A DNA stretch of 64,000 bases from Miltoncostaea sp963771025 (GCA_963771025.1 CAVYRL010000008.1:558001-622000), one strand, 5' to 3'; positions 32,378 through 42,099 are shown, counted from the stretch's first letter. Notes: a model not told the origin generated them from the sequence alone. Translations and numbers: made by a program.

Positions 32378-34588
32378 GTGGGTGATGTGAGCGGCTCAGG
32401 GCATGTCGGCCTCGACGACCTGCTGTACCGGCTCGGGCGCGGATGCGCCCGGCGCCGCGGGGCCGTGCTCGCCGCCTGGCTCGTCGGACTGGTGGCCGTC
32501 GTCGCCCTGGGGGCCGGCTTCGGCGGCCACTTCAACAACTCGTTCTCGATCCCGGGCACGCCCACCCAGCGCGCCACCGATCTGCTCGTGCGCGATTTTC
32601 ACGAGGGCGCGGGCGCCACGGCCACCGTGGTGATCCGGGCCGACAGGGGCACCCTGACCGACGCCGCCGCCCGCGAGCGCGTCGGCCGCCTGGTCGCTCG
32701 GGCACGCACTCTGCCCGAGGTGGTCTCGGTGGGCGACCCCTTCGCGCTCGGCTCCCTCTCGCCGGACAAGACCACGGCGATGGTGACCGTCACCTACTCA
32801 CGCCCGATCGGAGACCTGGGCGCGCCGGCGGCCGACCGCCTGGAGGACACCCTCGGCACGAGCGCCGCGCCGGGGCTGCGAGTGGCGTTCTCGGGCCCGC
32901 TGGTGGAGGCGACCCAGAGCGGCGGCAGCGACGACTCCATCGAGATCGGGCTGATCGCCGCGGTGATCATCCTGCTGATCGCCCTCGGCACGGTGGTCGC
33001 GATGGGCCTGCCCCTGGTGGTGGCCCTGCTCGGCGTGGCCGCCGGCAGCGCGCTGGTCGCCCTCATGACGCTGCTCTTCGACATCCCGGTCAGCGCGCCG
33101 CAGGTGGCCACCATGATCGGCCTCGGGGTGGGCATCGACTATTCGGTCTTCATCCTCAGCCGCCAGATGGAGTTCCTCTCGGACGGGCACGAGCCCGCCG
33201 AGGCGGCCGGACGCAGCCTGTCGACCGCCGGCCATGCGGTGCTGGTGGCAGGGTGCACGGTGGTCATCGCGCTGCTGGGCCTGCTGCTGGTGCAGATTCC
33301 CCTGGTCTCGGCCATCGCGCTCACCTCCGGCGTGGCCGTGCTGGTGATGGTCGCCGCCGCGCTTACCCTCATGCCGGCCCTGCTCGGCGCCCTCGGTCAC
33401 CGCGTGACCGCGCTGAAGGTGCCGCACCTCGGGGCCAAGGCCCACGGCGACGACCACGTGACGCCCTCCGAGCGGTGGGCCCGCCACGTGACGCGGCGCG
33501 CCGGGTGGTACCTGCCGGCCGGCGTCTGCCTGCTGCTGCTGCTCGCGTCGCCCCTGCTGGCGATGCGCCTCGGCCCCCAGGACGCCGGCTCGGATCCCCC
33601 GGGCTCCACCACGCGCATCGCCTATGACCTGATCTCACGCGGTTTCGGCGCAGGCGCCAACGACCCGCTGTTCGTCATCGGCGAGGTGCCCGTCGGCACC
33701 TCCACGGCGACCGCGGCCGAGAAGGCGGCGCGGCTGGTGGCCGCCGTGCGCACCTCCCCCGACGTCGCCTTCGTCGGGCCGCCCAGGATCTCCACGAACG
33801 GGCGGGCCGCGATGATCACCGTGCTGCCGCGCTCCGGCCCGGACGCCCCCGCGACACCCGCCCTGGTGAACGACCTCCGGCGGCGCGTGATCCCGCCGAT
33901 CATCGCCGGCACCGGCTATTCGGTGGAGGTGGGCGGTGTGGGCTCGGCGTGGGTCGACCTGGACGCCCGCGTCGCCGACCGCATGCTGCCGTTCATCCTC
34001 TGCGTGGTCGGCATCGCGGTGGTGCTGCTCATGCTGGTGTTCCGCTCGCCCTTCCTCGCGGCCAAGGCGGCCGTGCTCAACCTGCTCTCGATCGGCGCCT
34101 CGTACGGAGTGCTGGTGGCGGTGTTCCAGTGGGGCTGGGGGGCGAGCCTCGTGGGGGTGGATCAGACGATGCCCATCGTCGCCTTCGTGCCCCTGATGAT
34201 GTTCGCGATCCTCTTCGGGCTCTCGATGGACTACGAGGTGTTCATCCTCTCCCGCATCCGCGAGGAGTACATGCGCTGCGGTGACACCACCGAGGCCGTG
34301 GCGCTCGGGCTCGCGCGTACGGCGCGCCTGGTGACCGCGGCGGCGGCGATCATGGTGTCGGTGTTCCTGGCCTTCGTGCTGGTCGACAACCCCGTGGTCA
34401 AGATGGTGGGCCTCGGCCTGGCGGTCGCCGTGCTGGTGGACGCCACCATCACGCGCATGGTGCTGCTGCCGGCCACCATGCGGCTCGCGGGCCGCGCCAA
34501 CTGGTGGGCGCCCAGGTGGCTCGCCGCGCGCCCGCCGGACGCGCGCCCTCCCGCGCCGGCATCCCGCGGAGCCCGCACCCCCGCCTGA
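32378..34588 (+). CDS. MMPL family (RND-type) transporter
   Basis: 736 residues. It shows the twofold RND layout: helix 1 (about 30-48), a periplasmic domain, five helices containing MIGLGVGIDYSVFILSRQMEFL, then repeat with helix 7, a second periplasmic domain and five helices with MFAILFGLSMDYEVFILSRIREEY. The GIDYS/MDYEV aspartates carry the proton relay of MMPL proteins such as mycobacterial MmpL3. These export lipids or drugs. A GTG at 32378 is used by the longest frame; a second GTG nine bases on is equally possible. It is 43 bases after the EmrB-type gene. Confidence 0.9.
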   Translation: MGDVSGSGHVGLDDLLYRLGRGCARRRGAVLAAWLVGLVAVVALGAGFGGHFNNSFSIPGTPTQRATDLLVRDFHEGAGATATVVIRADRGTLTDAAARERVGRLVARARTLPEVVSVGDPFALGSLSPDKTTAMVTVTYSRPIGDLGAPAADRLEDTLGTSAAPGLRVAFSGPLVEATQSGGSDDSIEIGLIAAVIILLIALGTVVAMGLPLVVALLGVAAGSALVALMTLLFDIPVSAPQVATMIGLGVGIDYSVFILSRQMEFLSDGHEPAEAAGRSLSTAGHAVLVAGCTVVIALLGLLLVQIPLVSAIALTSGVAVLVMVAAALTLMPALLGALGHRVTALKVPHLGAKAHGDDHVTPSERWARHVTRRAGWYLPAGVCLLLLLASPLLAMRLGPQDAGSDPPGSTTRIAYDLISRGFGAGANDPLFVIGEVPVGTSTATAAEKAARLVAAVRTSPDVAFVGPPRISTNGRAAMITVLPRSGPDAPATPALVNDLRRRVIPPIIAGTGYSVEVGGVGSAWVDLDARVADRMLPFILCVVGIAVVLLMLVFRSPFLAAKAAVLNLLSIGASYGVLVAVFQWGWGASLVGVDQTMPIVAFVPLMMFAILFGLSMDYEVFILSRIREEYMRCGDTTEAVALGLARTARLVTAAAAIMVSVFLAFVLVDNPVVKMVGLGLAVAVLVDATITRMVLLPATMRLAGRANWWAPRWLAARPPDARPPAPASRGARTPA

Positions 34589-34655
34589 GGCCGGTCCGAC
34601 CCGCGACGGCCGTGCGGGCGCGCTGGCGCGGTGGCGGGCGGCGCGCGGGCTGAGG

Positions 34656-35408
34656 CTAGATCCGCCCGGCGGCCACGACGCGGCGCAGGAACTGCTGCGT
34701 CTCGACCTGCTCGGGCTCGCGGAAGATGCGCTCCGGATCGCCACGCTCCAGGATGCGGCCGTCGTGAAGGAAACACACCTCGTCGGCGACCTCGCGGGCG
34801 AACGCCATCTCGTGCGTGGCGATGATCATCGTCATGCCCTCCTGCTTGAGCCCCCGCACCAGCGCAAGCACCTCGCCCACCAGCTCGGGGTCGAGGGCGC
34901 TGGTGACCTCGTCCAGCAGCAGCGCGCGCGGGCTGGTCGCCAGCGCCCGGACGATCGCCACTCGCTGCTGCTGACCCCCGGAGAGGCGGTCCGGGTAGTC
35001 CCCGTCGCGCCCGGCGAGCCCGAAGCGCGCCAGCAGCTCGCGGGCCGACGCCTCCGCCTGGCCGCGCGGCACGCCATGGGCGCGGACCGGGGCGAGCACG
35101 ATGTTCTGCAGCACGGTCAGGTGCGGGAAGAGGTTGAAGGACTGGAACACCACCCCGAGGCGGCGGCGCACGGACACGGTCGAGCAGGATGGATCGGTGA
35201 TCACCTCGCCGTCGAGGAACACGTCGCCGTCGTCGATGTCCTCGAGCAGGTCGATGCAGCGCAGCAGTGTCGATTTGCCCGATCCCGAGGCGCCGATCAA
35301 CGCGACGGCGCGATGCTCGCCGACGGCCAGGTCGATGCCCCGCAGCACCTCCCGCGCGCCGTAGGACTTGGTGACGCCGCGCACCTCGATGACCGGGGTG
35401 TCGCTCAC
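34656..35408 (-). CDS. Polar amino-acid ABC transporter ATPase
   Basis: 250 residues, GlnQ/HisP type. Walker A GASGSGKST, VVFQSFNLFPHLTVLQNI (Q-loop), LSGGQQQRVAIVRAL (signature), ALLLDEVTSALDPELVGEVL (Walker B and D-loop) and IATHEMAFAREVADEVCFL (H-loop) are complete. The DEVTSALDPELV form is typical of amino-acid importers. The start is GTG in a GTGA overlap with the permease stop. Confidence 0.94.
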   Translation of the reverse strand: MSDTPVIEVRGVTKSYGAREVLRGIDLAVGEHRAVALIGASGSGKSTLLRCIDLLEDIDDGDVFLDGEVITDPSCSTVSVRRRLGVVFQSFNLFPHLTVLQNIVLAPVRAHGVPRGQAEASARELLARFGLAGRDGDYPDRLSGGQQQRVAIVRALATSPRALLLDEVTSALDPELVGEVLALVRGLKQEGMTMIIATHEMAFAREVADEVCFLHDGRILERGDPERIFREPEQVETQQFLRRVVAAGRI

Positions 35409-36250
35409 GCCGCCACCGAGTGCCCCTGGCGATGGCGGGCCTTCGCCTGCTGGTGGTTGACGATGCGCGCCAGCGGCACGGTCACGGCCAGGTAGAGCAG
35501 CGCCGCGGCCAGGAAGGGCGTGTAGTTGAAGTCCGAGGCGGCGTCGATCTGCGCGACGCGGAAGGCCTCCTGCGGCCCGAGGATCGACACCAGGGCGACA
35601 TCCTTCTGCAGCGAGATGAAGTCGTTCAGCAGGGGGGGCACCACGCGCCGCACCGCCTGGGGCGCGACCACGTGGCGCATCGACTGGTTCTCGGTGAGCC
35701 CGACCGCGAGCGCGGCGGCGCGCTGACTCGGGTGCACGGAGTCGAGCCCGGAGCGATAGACCTCGGCCACGTAGGCGGTGTAGCAGAGGGCCAGCGCGAA
35801 GCCGCCCAGGAACACCGGGTCGGCGAAGACGCCGGTGACGCCGAGCGCCGGGACGCCGAAGCCGATCAGGTAGACGACCAGGATCACCGGCACGCCGCGC
35901 ATCACGTCGGTGAACACCGTTCCCAGCAGGCGTATCGGGAACAGCGCCGGCGCGCGGGTGTTACGCAGGATCGCGACGACCAGGCCGAGGATCAGCACGA
36001 CGACCTCGACGACCATGAACAGCTTCACGTCGAGCCAGAAGCCGTGCAGCACGCCGGGGAACGAATCGACGAAGACACTCCACGAGAAGAACGTCTCCTG
36101 CACGTCGGGCCACCCGGGCCGGGTGACCACGAAGAGCGCGAGACCGCCGAGCACGATCACGCTCGACAGCACCGCGACGAGCGTGCCCCGCCGGGCCCGT
36201 CGCCGCCGGATCGCCTCTCGGGCGATCCGGCGGTCGGACGCGACGGTCAT
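35405..36250 (-). CDS. Amino-acid ABC transporter permease
   Basis: 281 residues, five to six helices. A basic N-terminus (RRRRARRG) precedes helix 1; VFTDVMRGVPVILVVYLIGFGVPALG and AEVYRSGLDSVHPSQRAAALAVGLTENQSMRHVVAPQAVRRVVPPLLNDFISLQKDVALVSILG include the EAA-type coupling loop and the ALGL stretch of HisM/GlnP permeases. It carries amino acids delivered by the adjacent lipoprotein. Only one permease gene is present, so it likely acts as a homodimer. Confidence 0.93.
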   Translation of the reverse strand: MTVASDRRIAREAIRRRRARRGTLVAVLSSVIVLGGLALFVVTRPGWPDVQETFFSWSVFVDSFPGVLHGFWLDVKLFMVVEVVVLILGLVVAILRNTRAPALFPIRLLGTVFTDVMRGVPVILVVYLIGFGVPALGVTGVFADPVFLGGFALALCYTAYVAEVYRSGLDSVHPSQRAAALAVGLTENQSMRHVVAPQAVRRVVPPLLNDFISLQKDVALVSILGPQEAFRVAQIDAASDFNYTPFLAAALLYLAVTVPLARIVNHQQAKARHRQGHSVAA

Positions 36251-36281
36251 CTCACGGTGCCAGGGTCACCGGCGCCGTCGG

Positions 36282-37154
36282 TCACTTCAGGGCGAGCACC
36301 GGCGCCTCGGCGCCGATCCACTGATCCGTGATCGCGGTGAGCCGGCCGGAATCCTTGAGCTGGGTGACGGCCGCGCTCACGCACGCGGTCAGCGGCGAGC
36401 CCTTTGCCAGCACGAGGCCCCAGTCGTCGCCGCCCGGCGCCGCGAACTGACCGATGATCTTCGAGCCCTCGACCTCCGCGTCACGCAGGTAGATGGCCGT
36501 CGGGAGGTCCACCACGATGGCGTTGACCTGCTTCGACTTCAGGGCGCGGACGACGTCGTTGGAGTCGTTGTAGACCCGCGGCTCGTTGGACGGCTTGATC
36601 ACCTTGTTGACCGCGTCGAGGCTGGTGGTTCCCACCTGCACGCCGATCGTGGCGTCCTTGAGCTCGGCGACCGACGTGGCCGTGGCGTACGTGGAGCCGG
36701 CGGGCACCAGCACGCCCTGGGGGGTCGTGTAGTACGGCGGCGAGAAATCGACGGCCTTCGCGCGCGACGGACTGATCGAGACCTGGTTGATGTCGAAGTC
36801 GAACTTCTTGGCGCCCGGCGCGTAGCTGGAGTTGAAGGGCACGACGGTCCACTTCACCGCGTCCTTGGTGAAGCCCAGGTTGTCGGCGACCGCGTAGGCG
36901 ACGGCGCTCTCGAAGCCCTTGCCGTTGGTCGGGTCGTCGTCGATCACATAGGGCGGAAAGGCCGGCTTGTCGGTGCCGACCGTCAGCGTGCCCGCATTCA
37001 GGGTCGTGAGCTGGTCCTTGGCGCACGGGACGTCGCTCGCGGAGGTCGTGTCCGTGCCGCTGGACGCAGAGTTGGAATCGCTCCCGCAGGCGGCCAGGGT
37101 GAACGCCAGGGCCGCGATCACGAGCGCGGCGAGGACGAGGCGAAGACGCGTCAT
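36282..37154 (-). CDS. Amino-acid ABC transporter substrate-binding lipoprotein
   Basis: 290 residues. Signal and lipobox are MTRLRLVLAALVIAALAFTLAACGSD. The mature part is a family 3 solute-binding protein (LTVGTDKPAFPPYVIDD, GFESAVAYAVADNLGF, FDFDINQVSISPSRAKAVDFSPPYY, GVQVGTTS). The FDINQVSISPSRAKAVDFS block is the classic ligand-loop pattern of this family. It starts at ATG with a GGGGG stretch upstream. It is the first gene of the three-gene importer. Confidence 0.93.
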   Translation of the reverse strand: MTRLRLVLAALVIAALAFTLAACGSDSNSASSGTDTTSASDVPCAKDQLTTLNAGTLTVGTDKPAFPPYVIDDDPTNGKGFESAVAYAVADNLGFTKDAVKWTVVPFNSSYAPGAKKFDFDINQVSISPSRAKAVDFSPPYYTTPQGVLVPAGSTYATATSVAELKDATIGVQVGTTSLDAVNKVIKPSNEPRVYNDSNDVVRALKSKQVNAIVVDLPTAIYLRDAEVEGSKIIGQFAAPGGDDWGLVLAKGSPLTACVSAAVTQLKDSGRLTAITDQWIGAEAPVLALK

Positions 37155-37332
37155 GCAAGACCCCCGGGGCGAGGCCCGGCGCCATTCACGCCCGGGCCGA
37201 ATGGGATTCACGAGGCCGGGAGCGTACCCGACCGGGACGCCCGGTCGCCACGGAATATCGCGCCCGCGCGCGGGGCATGGCGCGACCCCCTCCGGGCTCA
37301 CGCGAGCCCGGCGGGCGTACTGTGGGCAGCCG

Positions 37333-38004
37333 ATGCCGACCAACCGCACACGCCGCGACCGCATCGTGCTGCTCGCGCTGGGCGTGGCCGCCGCGCTGGC
37401 GGTGGTGATCCTGGCGGCGACGCTCGTGGGCGGCGTCGGCGACTCGGGCGCGACCCCGGCCGAGGCGGCCGCGACGGCCGTCCCGCGGGACGGTTTCGCC
37501 GGCCGCGTGCTGACGACCCCGAAGCCCGCGCCGGCGCTCGCCCTGCGCAACAGCGCCGGCAAGATGGTCGACGTGTCCGCCGACCGCGGCAAGGCCGTTT
37601 TCGTCACCTTCCTCTACACGCGGTGCCCCGACGTCTGCCCGCTGACGACCGACAACCTGCGGATCGCCCGCGGCAAGCTGAGCCCGGCGGAGCGGGCCAA
37701 GGTGAGCGTGATCGCCGTCAGCGTGGACCCCGAGAACGACACTCCCGCGGCGGTGCAGAAGTTCCTCGCGCGGCACCGGGTGATCGGCCGGATGAACTAC
37801 CTGGTGGGCAGCGCCGCCGAGCTGAGGCCGGTGTGGAAGAACTGGGGCGTCGCCGCCGCGGCCGACCCCACCGACCCGAACTTCGTCGCCCACTCGGCGC
37901 TGATCTACGGCATCGGCGCGACGGGGAACATCGAGACGGTCTACTCCTGGGACGCGCCTCCGGCCGACATGGCGCACGACGTGCCGCTGCTGCTGAAGTC
38001 CTGA
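37333..38004 (+). CDS. SCO1/SenC family protein
   Basis: 223 residues. One N-terminal membrane helix (about 11-34) anchors a thioredoxin-fold domain outside the membrane. The copper motif is TRCPDVCPLTT (CxxxC) and the distal ligand is His in NFVAHSALIYGI. SCO proteins deliver copper to the CuA site of cytochrome oxidase or act as redox thiol proteins. No oxidase gene is nearby. TACTGT lies nine bases before the ATG, so the leader is absent or very short. Confidence 0.88.
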   Translation: MPTNRTRRDRIVLLALGVAAALAVVILAATLVGGVGDSGATPAEAAATAVPRDGFAGRVLTTPKPAPALALRNSAGKMVDVSADRGKAVFVTFLYTRCPDVCPLTTDNLRIARGKLSPAERAKVSVIAVSVDPENDTPAAVQKFLARHRVIGRMNYLVGSAAELRPVWKNWGVAAAADPTDPNFVAHSALIYGIGATGNIETVYSWDAPPADMAHDVPLLLKS

Positions 38005-38035
38005 CCACCCCCAGGCCCTCCGGCCCCGGTCGGGC

Positions 38036-39952
38036 TCAGAGCGGGATCTCGGAGCCCATCTGCACGGTCCGCTCCGGCGGCAGGCCGAAGTACTCGACCG
38101 GGCTCGCGGCGTTGCGGGCGAAGGCGGCGAAGATGCGCTTGCGCCACAGCATCATCCCCGGGCCACGGACCGGCTGGATGGTGATGTGCGACAGGAAGTA
38201 GGTCGCGTGCGCGATGTCGGCGTCGCACTCGAGCCCCTGGGCGCGGGCCAGCCGCAGGGCCTGTGGAACGGCCGGGCGGTCCTGGAAGCCGATGCGCGCG
38301 GTCACGTGGGTGATGCCGTCGGCCGGGTCGCCGAGCGGGTCGATGCGGATCCGCTCACCCCCGGAGACGTGGGGGACGTTGACCGACTTCACGGTGAGGA
38401 TGACGACGCTCGTGTGGAGCACGTGGTTGTGCTCGTAGTTGGCCCTCAGCGCGAGCGGCGTCGTGTCGAACGTGGGATGCAGGAACACGGCGGTCCCCGG
38501 CACGCGCTCCACCGGTGGCGACGCCGCGTCGATCCGGGCCACGAAGTCTCTCAGCGGGCCCTCGACCGCGGTGCGGCGCTCGGTGATGATCGCCCGCCCC
38601 CGGCGCCAGGTGGCCAGAACGGTGAAGATGGCGAGGGCGATCACCAGGGTGACCCAGCCGCCGTGCACGACCTTCGTGATGTTGGCGGCGAAGAGCGTGA
38701 CCTCGATGCCGAGGAACACGACGCCGAAGAGCGTCGCCTTCCACACCGGCCACTTCCAGATCCAGAGGGTGACGGCCAGGAAGAGGACCGTGTTGACCAT
38801 GAACGTGCCGGTGACCGCGATGCCGTAGGCCGAGGCGAGGCTCTGGGAGGAGCGGAACGCCAGCACCAGCGCGACGACGGCCACGAACAGGCTCCAGTTG
38901 ACCACCGGCACGTAGACCTGGCCGATCTCGCGCGCTGAGGTGTGCGTGATCGTCAGCCGTGGCAAGAACCCGAGGCTGACGGCCTGGCGCGTCACCGAGA
39001 AGGCGCCCGAGATCACCGCCTGCGAGGCGATGACCGTGGCAAGGGTGGCCAGCAGCACCATCGGGATGCGGGCCCAGTGCGGCAGCAGCAGGAAGAACGG
39101 GTTGTCGATCGACGACGGCGCGCGCAGGATCAGCGCGCCCTGGCCGAGGTAGTTGAGCGTGAGCGCCGGGAACACCAGCAGGAACCACGACCGTCGGATC
39201 GGCGACCGGCCGAAATGGCCCATGTCGGCGTAGAGCGCCTCGGCGCCGGTGATGGCGAGGACGACGGCGCCGCCGGCGATGAAGGCGAGGAAGGGGTCCT
39301 CGGCGATGAAGGCGATCGCGTAGGTGGGTGAGAGCCCCTTGACGATGGCCGGCTCCATGATCACCTCCCGCAGCCCGGCGAGCGCGATGGCGACGAACCA
39401 CACCACCATCACCGGGCCGAACGCCCCACCGACGGCCCGGGTGCCGAATCGCTGGACCGCGAACAGCACGGCGAGCACCGTGATGGTGATCGGTACGACG
39501 ATCTCGTTGAGGCTCGGCGCGGCCACCTCCACCCCCTCGACGGCCGAGAGCACGGAGATCGCCGGCGTGATCACCCCGTCGCCGTAGAAGAGCGCGGCCC
39601 CGAAGATGCCGAGCAGCACCAGCCAGCCGGCGCGGGACCGCACGTGCTGCACCAGCGCGGTGAGGGCCATGATGCCGCCCTCGCCGTCATTGTCGGCCCG
39701 CAGGATGAACGTGACGTACTTGACGCTCACGATCAGCGTGATGGCCCAGAACACGAGGGAGACGACACCGTAGACGTCGGTCTCGGTCGGGTGCACCACG
39801 CCGCCGTCGAGCGCGAAGACGGTCTGCAGAGCGTAGAGCGGGCTGGTGCCGATGTCGCCGAACACCACGCCCAGCGCGCCGAGCATGAGCCCGACGCCGC
39901 CCGCCTTCGCGATCCTGGCGCGGCGGGGTGCGTGGTGTTCCGTGTCGGGCAT
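38036..39952 (-). CDS. kup: KUP family potassium uptake protein
   Basis: 638 residues. About twelve helices are followed by a cytosolic C-terminal region. Markers are LGALGVVFGDIGTSPLYALQTVF in helix 1, DNDGEGGIMALTALV, FGAALFYGDGVITPAISVLSAVEG, and EALYADMGHFGR. It is a K+/H+ symporter. The ATG 39950-39952 fits the family start; in-frame codons upstream extend into unrelated sequence. TACGGT lies eleven bases before it. Confidence 0.93.
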   Translation of the reverse strand: MPDTEHHAPRRARIAKAGGVGLMLGALGVVFGDIGTSPLYALQTVFALDGGVVHPTETDVYGVVSLVFWAITLIVSVKYVTFILRADNDGEGGIMALTALVQHVRSRAGWLVLLGIFGAALFYGDGVITPAISVLSAVEGVEVAAPSLNEIVVPITITVLAVLFAVQRFGTRAVGGAFGPVMVVWFVAIALAGLREVIMEPAIVKGLSPTYAIAFIAEDPFLAFIAGGAVVLAITGAEALYADMGHFGRSPIRRSWFLLVFPALTLNYLGQGALILRAPSSIDNPFFLLLPHWARIPMVLLATLATVIASQAVISGAFSVTRQAVSLGFLPRLTITHTSAREIGQVYVPVVNWSLFVAVVALVLAFRSSQSLASAYGIAVTGTFMVNTVLFLAVTLWIWKWPVWKATLFGVVFLGIEVTLFAANITKVVHGGWVTLVIALAIFTVLATWRRGRAIITERRTAVEGPLRDFVARIDAASPPVERVPGTAVFLHPTFDTTPLALRANYEHNHVLHTSVVILTVKSVNVPHVSGGERIRIDPLGDPADGITHVTARIGFQDRPAVPQALRLARAQGLECDADIAHATYFLSHITIQPVRGPGMMLWRKRIFAAFARNAASPVEYFGLPPERTVQMGSEIPL

Positions 39953-40070
39953 CTGCCCCGGGAACCGTAGAGGCCCGGACGCCCGCGCGCGCGAGGCGCG
40001 GCGCTCAGATCGGTGAGCGGCGCGCCGATGTTTCCCTACAGATGACGGAACGCAAAACCGCCGCCCCCAG

Positions 40071-41774
40071 ATGAACTCCGACTCCCAGAGCCCGGACCGG
40101 ATCTTTCGCGAGGCCGCCGCCCGCATCTGTGCGTCCCTCGACGTCGGGGAGACCATGCGGGCCATCGCCGACTCGGCCAAACGGGCCCTCCGCGCGGACC
40201 GGGCCACGTGTTACGTGATCGGCGTCGACGACCAGTTGGTCTCGGCCGTCTACACCACCGAGGCCGACCCCCGACGGCGCGCCTTCGTCGAGAAGGCGCT
40301 CAACAAGGGCGCGCGGCGCCTGCCCATCTGGGGGCGCCTGCTGGACGGCGTCGATCCGATGCTCACCGTCGAGGACGTGGCCGCGGCCGAGTCCATCTCA
40401 CCCGGCCTCGGCGCGGCCCTGGGCAGCGGCGCCTTCCTCGGCGTGAGGCTCGAGCACGGATACGTGCAGTGTGATGCCGGCCAGTCGCTGCTCGGCGGCC
40501 TGTTCGCCACCTATCGCGAGCCGCGCAGGTTCTCCACCCAGGAGCGCGCGATCGCCGGCGGGCTCGCCAATCTCGCCTCACTCGCCCTGGCCAACGCGCG
40601 CCTGCACGCCCAGACGCTGCTCAGCCTGGAGGCCGCCACCCACCAGGCGGGCACCGACGGGCTGACCGGCCTCGCCAACCGCCGCGTCATCGAGGAGTGC
40701 CTCGAGAGCGTCGCGGCGCGGGCGACGGCCGAGCGCGAGGTGCTCTCGGTGCTGGTGCTCGACCTCGATGAGTTCAAGCAGATCAACGACCGCCACGGGC
40801 ACGGCGTAGGCGACGACTGCCTGAGGCTCGTGGCGCGCACGATCGAGGCCTCTCTGCGCCCGGGCGATCGCGTCGGCCGGGTCGGCGGTGAGGAGTTCCT
40901 CGTCATCCTTCCCGGCACCGGCCCGAAGGGCGCCTGGCTGGTGGCCGAGCGCCTGAGGGTCGCCATCGGCGGGCTCGCGGGACCGATCGGGCTGGACCTC
41001 AGCGCCAGCGTCGGCGTCGCCAGCCTCCCGACGCACGCCCGGAGCGCCGGCGCCCTGGTGCGCGCGGCCGACAGCGCGATGTACTCGGCAAAGGCGGTCG
41101 GGCGCAACCGCAGCGTGGTGTTCAACCCCGAGCGCGCGCGCTCGCGCAGCGAGAGCACCCTGCGTGCCCAGGCGGGTCACGAGGGTTACCTCGGGTCGGT
41201 GCTCGCGCTCGCCGCGGCCATGGACGCGCGCGATCCCTCGACCTACGCCCACTCCACGACGGTTTCGGCCTACGCGGCCGCGATCGCCACCCGGGTCGGC
41301 CTCGGCGGCGAAACGGTGGAGGGGCTTCGCGTCGCCGGCCTGCTCCACGACATCGGCAAGGTGGGCGTGTCCGACGCCGTGCTGCACAAGCCCGGCCCGC
41401 TCGACGCGGCCGAGATGGCCGAGATGCAGCGGCATCCCGAGATCGGCGCGAACATCCTCGTGCACCCGGGCCTCGCCAATGTGCGCTTCTGGGTGCTCCA
41501 GCACCACGAGCGCCCCGACGGACAGGGCTACCCGGCCGGCGTGGCGAGCCCGGACATCGCGCTGGAGGCGCTCATACTCGGGGTCGCCGACGCATACGAG
41601 GCCATGACCAGCGATCGGCCCTACGGCCGGGCGCTGGCGCCCACCGAGGCGCGCGACGCGCTGGCGGGGGGCCGCGGCACCCAGTTCGACGCGCGCGTCC
41701 TCGATGCGCTCCTCGCCCACCTGGACGACGACGCCCGCGTGCCCGCCGCCGTGGCGGGCAGAGTGCGTCGCTAG
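40071..41774 (+). CDS. GAF-GGDEF-HD-GYP cyclic-di-GMP enzyme
   Basis: 567 residues. An N-terminal GAF-like sensor (about 8-180) is followed by a diguanylate cyclase domain (GTDGLTGLANRRVIEECL, VLDLDEFKQINDRHGHGVGDDCL, RVGGEEFLVILPGT with an intact GGEEF active site) and an HD-GYP phosphodiesterase (LRVAGLLHDIGKVGVSDAVLHKPGPLD, HHERPDGQGYPAG). Both active sites look complete, so it may both make and break cyclic di-GMP. No membrane helix is present, so input should be a cytosolic signal bound by the GAF domain. Confidence 0.9.
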   Translation: MNSDSQSPDRIFREAAARICASLDVGETMRAIADSAKRALRADRATCYVIGVDDQLVSAVYTTEADPRRRAFVEKALNKGARRLPIWGRLLDGVDPMLTVEDVAAAESISPGLGAALGSGAFLGVRLEHGYVQCDAGQSLLGGLFATYREPRRFSTQERAIAGGLANLASLALANARLHAQTLLSLEAATHQAGTDGLTGLANRRVIEECLESVAARATAEREVLSVLVLDLDEFKQINDRHGHGVGDDCLRLVARTIEASLRPGDRVGRVGGEEFLVILPGTGPKGAWLVAERLRVAIGGLAGPIGLDLSASVGVASLPTHARSAGALVRAADSAMYSAKAVGRNRSVVFNPERARSRSESTLRAQAGHEGYLGSVLALAAAMDARDPSTYAHSTTVSAYAAAIATRVGLGGETVEGLRVAGLLHDIGKVGVSDAVLHKPGPLDAAEMAEMQRHPEIGANILVHPGLANVRFWVLQHHERPDGQGYPAGVASPDIALEALILGVADAYEAMTSDRPYGRALAPTEARDALAGGRGTQFDARVLDALLAHLDDDARVPAAVAGRVRR

Positions 41775-41882
41775 GTCTCACGACCATTCCCGCGGCGCTC
41801 GCGACCTCGACCTTCGGAGGGCGCGGCGCCTCTCCACGCCTGGGAGATTGCTCTCCGACTTCTCCCGCATGGAGGCACGACC

Positions 41883-42086
41883 CTGAGGCACGAGCAGATC
41901 CCCAACGGGGAGTGGTGGCGTACCGTGGAGCTGACCGACCGACGGGTCGGCGCCCTGTACTTCATCGACCCTCGCACCGCCGAGCTCGTTGGGCGGTTCC
42001 TGATCGACGAGGGCGCCGAGGCCGTCGCCATCGAGCACTGGCGGGACGGACGTCGCGCCGGACTGAGCCTGCTGGGAGAGGTATAA
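41883..42086 (+). CDS. Small unknown protein with probable CTG start
   Basis: 67 residues: the frame reads EQIPNGEWWRTVELTDRR, then VGALYFIDPRTAELVGRFL, then AVAIEHWRDGRRAG. It looks coding by texture and codon bias, yet has no ATG, GTG or TTG near its 5' end. GGAGG at 41871-41875 sits seven bases before a CTG that opens the frame, so CTG is the likely start; the first GTG in frame lies about ten codons inside. I recognise no family; the size and beta-rich pattern resemble small stress-related proteins. The next small gene follows 13 bases later. Confidence 0.45.
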   Translation: MRHEQIPNGEWWRTVELTDRRVGALYFIDPRTAELVGRFLIDEGAEAVAIEHWRDGRRAGLSLLGEV

Positions 42087-42099
42087 GCCAGCGAGAGAC

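Noticed and set aside
39953..40070. Cyclic-di-AMP riboswitch before kup
   Set aside because: The gap shows none of the conserved ydaO blocks, and kup has almost no leader.
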